64,000 nt of DNA from Lucinisca nassula. Lineage: Eukaryota > Mollusca > Bivalvia > Lucinida > Lucinidae. Made by a program: the position numbers and the translations under genes. Shown in pieces: positions 61,078 through 64,000 of the stretch (position 1 is its first letter; each line of letters opens with the position of its first letter). The stretch covers positions 201,455,644-201,519,643 of the forward strand of contig OY757011.1 in assembly GCA_963580285.1 (NCBI GenBank), given 5' to 3'. The notes beneath the pieces are model-generated. The model was given only the letters and a program-made list of their open reading frames with translations, did no database searches and was not told where the DNA came from.

Positions 61078-61773
61078 TTTGCGTCTCGTAAGCTTCAAGT
61101 TTGGACCTCTGTTATTGATTCTAAAAGGTTGATTATACATTTTTTGTCCCTGCATAGCTTTTTCACGCATTGCAGCTTCAAATCCAAACTGTCTTGCAGT
61201 TTGAAAAACATGTGGTTCCCCAGCATAGAGTGGTTGAAATCTAGCAATATTTGGTGAAATGGTTTTTCGACGAGTTACAGACCGAGCATTTTCAGTAGGT
61301 GATCGCATCCCAAGACTTTGCCATGATGTAATTGGACGTTTTCTCACAGTAATAAATTTTTCATTAATTTTTCTAGGTTTTTTCTTTTTTTCAGAAGTCT
61401 TCTTTACAGAAGTCTTCTTTTTGGCAAACCGTCTTAATATTTTATTACCATCCCATCGAATTAATGTTCTGATAATAACGCCACCCAAGAAACCACCTCC
61501 ACCAGGTTTCAAAATGATGTTACGTTTAACATCACTATTGACCATGGTGCTTGTTAATTTTCTGAGATCATCTTTATGTTTTTCCATAAATTTCTTTGTC
61601 TGTTTGGGTAATTTCATTTTACCCTCAATGATTTTTCTTGCAGCCAAAGAAAACCATTTTATCATTTCAAGTAATCCCTCATTGAGCAATTGTTTGCGTT
61701 TTACAGTATTTGGTTCTCTACTCAAATTGTAGAGTGCCCTTATCAAGTTAGCTGATGTTCGTTTCGAAACCAT
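61072..61773 (-). CDS. Element 2 basic protein, relative of its neighbour (233 aa)
   Basis: The N-terminal helical part (MVSKRTSANLIRALYNLSRE) leads to KKFMEKHKDDLRKLTSTMVN and VKRNIILKPGGGGFLGGVII, which parallels the block HLQSRKQHVRLLSTKQV...KKKIINQKGGALLGL of the next gene. A long basic tail follows (RRFAKKKTSVKKTSEKKKKP) and a C-terminal part with QPLYAGEPHVFQTARQFGFE. No enzyme motif is seen. Probably virion-associated, DNA-binding or membrane-active (inferred). Confidence 0.65.
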   Translation of the reverse strand: MVSKRTSANLIRALYNLSREPNTVKRKQLLNEGLLEMIKWFSLAARKIIEGKMKLPKQTKKFMEKHKDDLRKLTSTMVNSDVKRNIILKPGGGGFLGGVIIRTLIRWDGNKILRRFAKKKTSVKKTSEKKKKPRKINEKFITVRKRPITSWQSLGMRSPTENARSVTRRKTISPNIARFQPLYAGEPHVFQTARQFGFEAAMREKAMQGQKMYNQPFRINNRGPNLKLTRRKI

Positions 61774-61808
61774 AATGACTTGTGATCAATTTTCAAATCA
61801 GACACACA

Positions 61809-61817
61809 CTTTTATAT
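61809..61817 (-). promoter_or_regulatory. TATA-like box before the 233-aa gene
   Basis: ATATAAAAG on the minus strand, about 36-44 bases before the ATG at 61773. It lies just inside the end of the ATPase gene. Confidence 0.6.
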
Positions 61818-62504
61818 GTTTGGGAAATAAACAACTGGTCCTTGATGATTTGGTTTTGTAAACCAGTTTTGAAAAATATTTGTTCTAAATCTCAACAGAT
61901 CTGGTGTATCTGGTTTCAAATCGATCAGTAAGTATCCATGTGGTTTGGATGTGGCATCATTGAAAGCATACATCAAATGTGGAGATTGAAGTTGTTTTGC
62001 CAAAACTTTGACTTGCATCTTATCTCGAGGACTTTGAAACAAAATGAGATAATGTGCATTCAAACTGATAGTTCGACTATCTTTACTTTGGTGAAACAAA
62101 TTTTGTGTGATGTATATCACACTTGCATTTCGATGATGCCCTTTCCTTGTAAACCACAATTTGATTTTTTCTTCATCTTTGTCTCCTAACATATCGTCAA
62201 AGACGATCAAGTGAGACAAACTCGTATCGCTGACAATGTCATCATCGTCATTGGGAATTCCAGAAAGAAATGTGATGTTGGATCCTTCACGTTCTTGCAA
62301 GATATTATAAGTTGGCTGCCATTCTTTGTAGCACCACACGATACGTTGTGGTTGAATATCAAACAAGTCATGTTTGTATTCAATGACTTTTCTTACAAAC
62401 TCTGTTTTTCCAGATCCACTTGGACCTGATATAAAGAGATTAGCAGGATGTTTGAAAAACAAACTGTTAATATCTTGTACTACTGGTGTCTGAATGCTTG
62501 ACAT
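61812..62504 (-). CDS. Element 2 genome-packaging ATPase (230 aa)
   Basis: FtsK/HerA-like packaging ATPase. The P-loop is FISGPSGSGKTEFVR (residues about 24-38), Walker B is SHLIVFDDMLGDKDEE, and a sensor region is NASVIYITQNLFHQSKDSRT with the conserved Gln. The length is usual. A TATA-like CTATATAAAT (about 62541-62550) lies about 40 bases before the ATG. The nearest upstream gene is the polymerase, 91 bases away. Confidence 0.9.
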   Translation of the reverse strand: MSSIQTPVVQDINSLFFKHPANLFISGPSGSGKTEFVRKVIEYKHDLFDIQPQRIVWCYKEWQPTYNILQEREGSNITFLSGIPNDDDDIVSDTSLSHLIVFDDMLGDKDEEKIKLWFTRKGHHRNASVIYITQNLFHQSKDSRTISLNAHYLILFQSPRDKMQVKVLAKQLQSPHLMYAFNDATSKPHGYLLIDLKPDTPDLLRFRTNIFQNWFTKPNHQGPVVYFPNI

Positions 62505-62595
62505 GATGAATAATGAGAAAGAACAACGAACAACATGTATATTTATATAGTTTTAATGATGTAAAACAAATCTTATGTACTAAGATATCATGGTA

Positions 62596-64000
62596 TTATT
62601 CATAACCATATGGCACAGTGTACCCATTTTTTACAATCACCCGTTTGTCATAGGTAAATCTATAAATCTTTGAAAGTTTTTCAGTGGTCACTTTTCTATT
62701 GGGATGTTTCCTGATTTTATGTTGATACTGCACAGTTTCACGGAAATCTCTATCTTTAGATTTTGCCCAGTTTAACATTTTCTCAAAATGTATGATTTGA
62801 GAAGTGTTAAAATCCAATGTCAGTCCTTTTACTTTACAAGTGGATTTTCTGTCACCATTGTTTTCAACATACTCGTAACCATAGTTCTTTGGTCCCATAC
62901 CAACAAATTTTGTGATTTTTGCATTGGGCATTTCATCAGTCCATTCCCCAAGTCGATTATTCACAATAGTTGGATTCCAAAGTTTGGGGTTGTGGACATA
63001 GATTGCAGAGTCAGTGTCAAAGTAGAGTACACGTGTATCAAGTTTGTGTAATACACTGTACAATTTCAATCTGGCTTGTGCTGTCACAAAAGATGCTACC
63101 ACCACATTACTGCAACTATGAGGTTCAATGATAGAGTCTGTTTCTTCCCAGTTGACATGTAAAAACTGTTCACCATAGACATCAACATACTTGACTTTTT
63201 TCATGGGATTGCTTACCAATTCAAAGTATGTTGATGGTTCTGAGATGTATTCAGTTTTAGTCATATTATCTCTTTGTGCCAGTTTTCCCCACAAGTTATT
63301 CAACTCAGTCTTTGCAGTAGCCCTACGACCCTTATTCTTTTCAATATGCTCCAATCTAATTCCCTCTGCCTCAAAGTAGTCCTGTTTGAACTTTTCTTTG
63401 TCTGCCTCAGTTTTACACCAATCAGGATACCCACTGGCCTCTTGCTTTATTTTCAGAAATGTATCAATGTACCCAGCAAAGATTCCACCTTGGCCAGTTT
63501 CTCTATCATACTGAGTTGTCTCAGGGAAATGCCAAACCTCATAAATTTCAGTAAGTTGATAACCAAGTTTCAAAGCTTCAAATAATTCTATACTGACCCA
63601 AGTTCCAACCAATTCTCTATCTTCTGCTTTAGTATGATGACAAAGTTGTGAGTTGTCTGACTTCTCTGCACATGTTCTACAGAGTGGAAACAGAAGTTTA
63701 TTGTTACATTTGTAAGGGAGTACTGGATGATACAAGTTTCTGGGTGGAAGAACTTTACATTTGATCAGACCACAATATTGTTGGATATTGTCTTTGTCAA
63801 TTTCTTCTTGAGAATAAATCTCCGGATGACCTAGTGGGAAAACACCATATTTACAAATGTATGGGTACAGAGAACAGACATCAATGTACTTGATTTCTTG
63901 ATCTGAACGCTCATCAATCTCATGGTACAATTTAGTAGCATTAGTCCTTCCCCCAAACAAAGCATCTCTGGGTTTCAAGGGGTCCAAGTTAGTAAATTCA
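62596..64000 (-). CDS. polB: Element 2 DNA polymerase B, C-terminal part (partial, runs off window)
   Basis: The frame is open to the last base of the window, so the N-terminal part (exonuclease and more) lies outside. Visible polymerase motifs are A YIDVCSLYPYI, B KTELNNLWGKLAQRD and C VLYFDTDSAIYV. Between them lies a Cys/His cluster (KCNNKLLFPLCRTCAEKSDN, LCHHTKAEDRELVG) as in protein-primed polymerases of Polintons. The SLYP form of motif A differs from NLYG of Element 1. The end is KRVIVKNGYTVPYGYE before TGA or TAA. No internal stops. Confidence 0.9.
   Translation of the reverse strand, partial: EFTNLDPLKPRDALFGGRTNATKLYHEIDERSDQEIKYIDVCSLYPYICKYGVFPLGHPEIYSQEEIDKDNIQQYCGLIKCKVLPPRNLYHPVLPYKCNNKLLFPLCRTCAEKSDNSQLCHHTKAEDRELVGTWVSIELFEALKLGYQLTEIYEVWHFPETTQYDRETGQGGIFAGYIDTFLKIKQEASGYPDWCKTEADKEKFKQDYFEAEGIRLEHIEKNKGRRATAKTELNNLWGKLAQRDNMTKTEYISEPSTYFELVSNPMKKVKYVDVYGEQFLHVNWEETDSIIEPHSCSNVVVASFVTAQARLKLYSVLHKLDTRVLYFDTDSAIYVHNPKLWNPTIVNNRLGEWTDEMPNAKITKFVGMGPKNYGYEYVENNGDRKSTCKVKGLTLDFNTSQIIHFEKMLNWAKSKDRDFRETVQYQHKIRKHPNRKVTTEKLSKIYRFTYDKRVIVKNGYTVPYGYE

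Larger units (their letters stand above)
53735..64000 (-). mobile_element. Element 2: Polinton/Maverick (adintovirus-like), one end, continues past the window
   Basis: All genes lie on the minus strand, closely packed with 1-38-base overlaps: protease, Cys-rich protein, capsid, pVI/pX-like, penton-like, membrane protein, integrase with chromodomain, three others, ATPase and polymerase. The protease, integrase, ATPase, polymerase and capsid set defines a Polinton. The left end is placed where a strong palindrome begins (53745) and host-like sequence stops. The other end and the target duplication lie beyond base 64000. No lesion was seen in any of its genes here. Confidence 0.88.

Overview
The window looks like nuclear DNA of a bivalve mollusc. 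No host gene was recognised. It holds tRNA-derived SINEs, palindromic repeats, many arrays of roughly 145-170 bp monomers joined to GTCC/ACGG microsatellites (the layout of bivalve 'pearl'/CvA and BIV160 type repeats), a non-LTR retrotransposon, and two large virus-like DNA transposons of the Polinton/Maverick kind. The bivalve assignment rests on repeat style and is an inference.

Region by region. 1-8967: host repeats only, with a decayed reverse transcriptase at 3913-4500 and a SINE with a 14-bp target duplication at 6530-6865. 8974-25002: Element 1, an apparently complete 16-kb Polinton-like element with 392/398-bp terminal inverted repeats (TIRs) whose tips fold back, flanked by TTATAC (6 bp, or TATAC 5 bp). 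It encodes a B-family DNA polymerase, a retroviral-type DD35E integrase, a packaging ATPase, a probable major capsid protein, a penton-like protein, a spike-like protein and several membrane or coiled-coil proteins. It is visibly richer in A+T than its surroundings. Two large genes each carry one in-frame stop and three neighbouring small genes are broken, so it is probably a young but dead copy. 25003-53730: nested host repeats. A Helitron-like satellite element (from about 28330) is split by an 11,274-bp TIR element (29818-41091, AAATGT duplication). Inside that lies a 5'-truncated non-LTR retrotransposon (30297-36124, 12-bp duplication, (AAC)n tail) and a second satellite element (36718-39131). 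Further arrays lie at 41092-46430 and 48345-50765. 53735-64000: Element 2, one end of a second, different Polinton, running off the window. All its genes are on the minus strand: adenain-like protease, a Cys-rich protein, major capsid protein, a basic pVI/pX-like protein, penton-like protein, small membrane protein, integrase with chromodomain, three further conserved or basic proteins, ATPase and a partial DNA polymerase B.

How the genes fit together. In both elements the polymerase would copy a linear genome and the integrase would insert it. The capsid proteins, ATPase and (Element 2 only) protease would build and mature a particle, so both are best read as endogenised virus-like elements. 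They are not close relatives: their polymerases carry different motifs A (NLYG versus SLYP), their capsid proteins differ, only Element 2 has a recognisable protease, and only Element 2 integrase ends in a chromodomain. Element 1 genes alternate in direction; Element 2 genes form one tightly packed, overlapping series.
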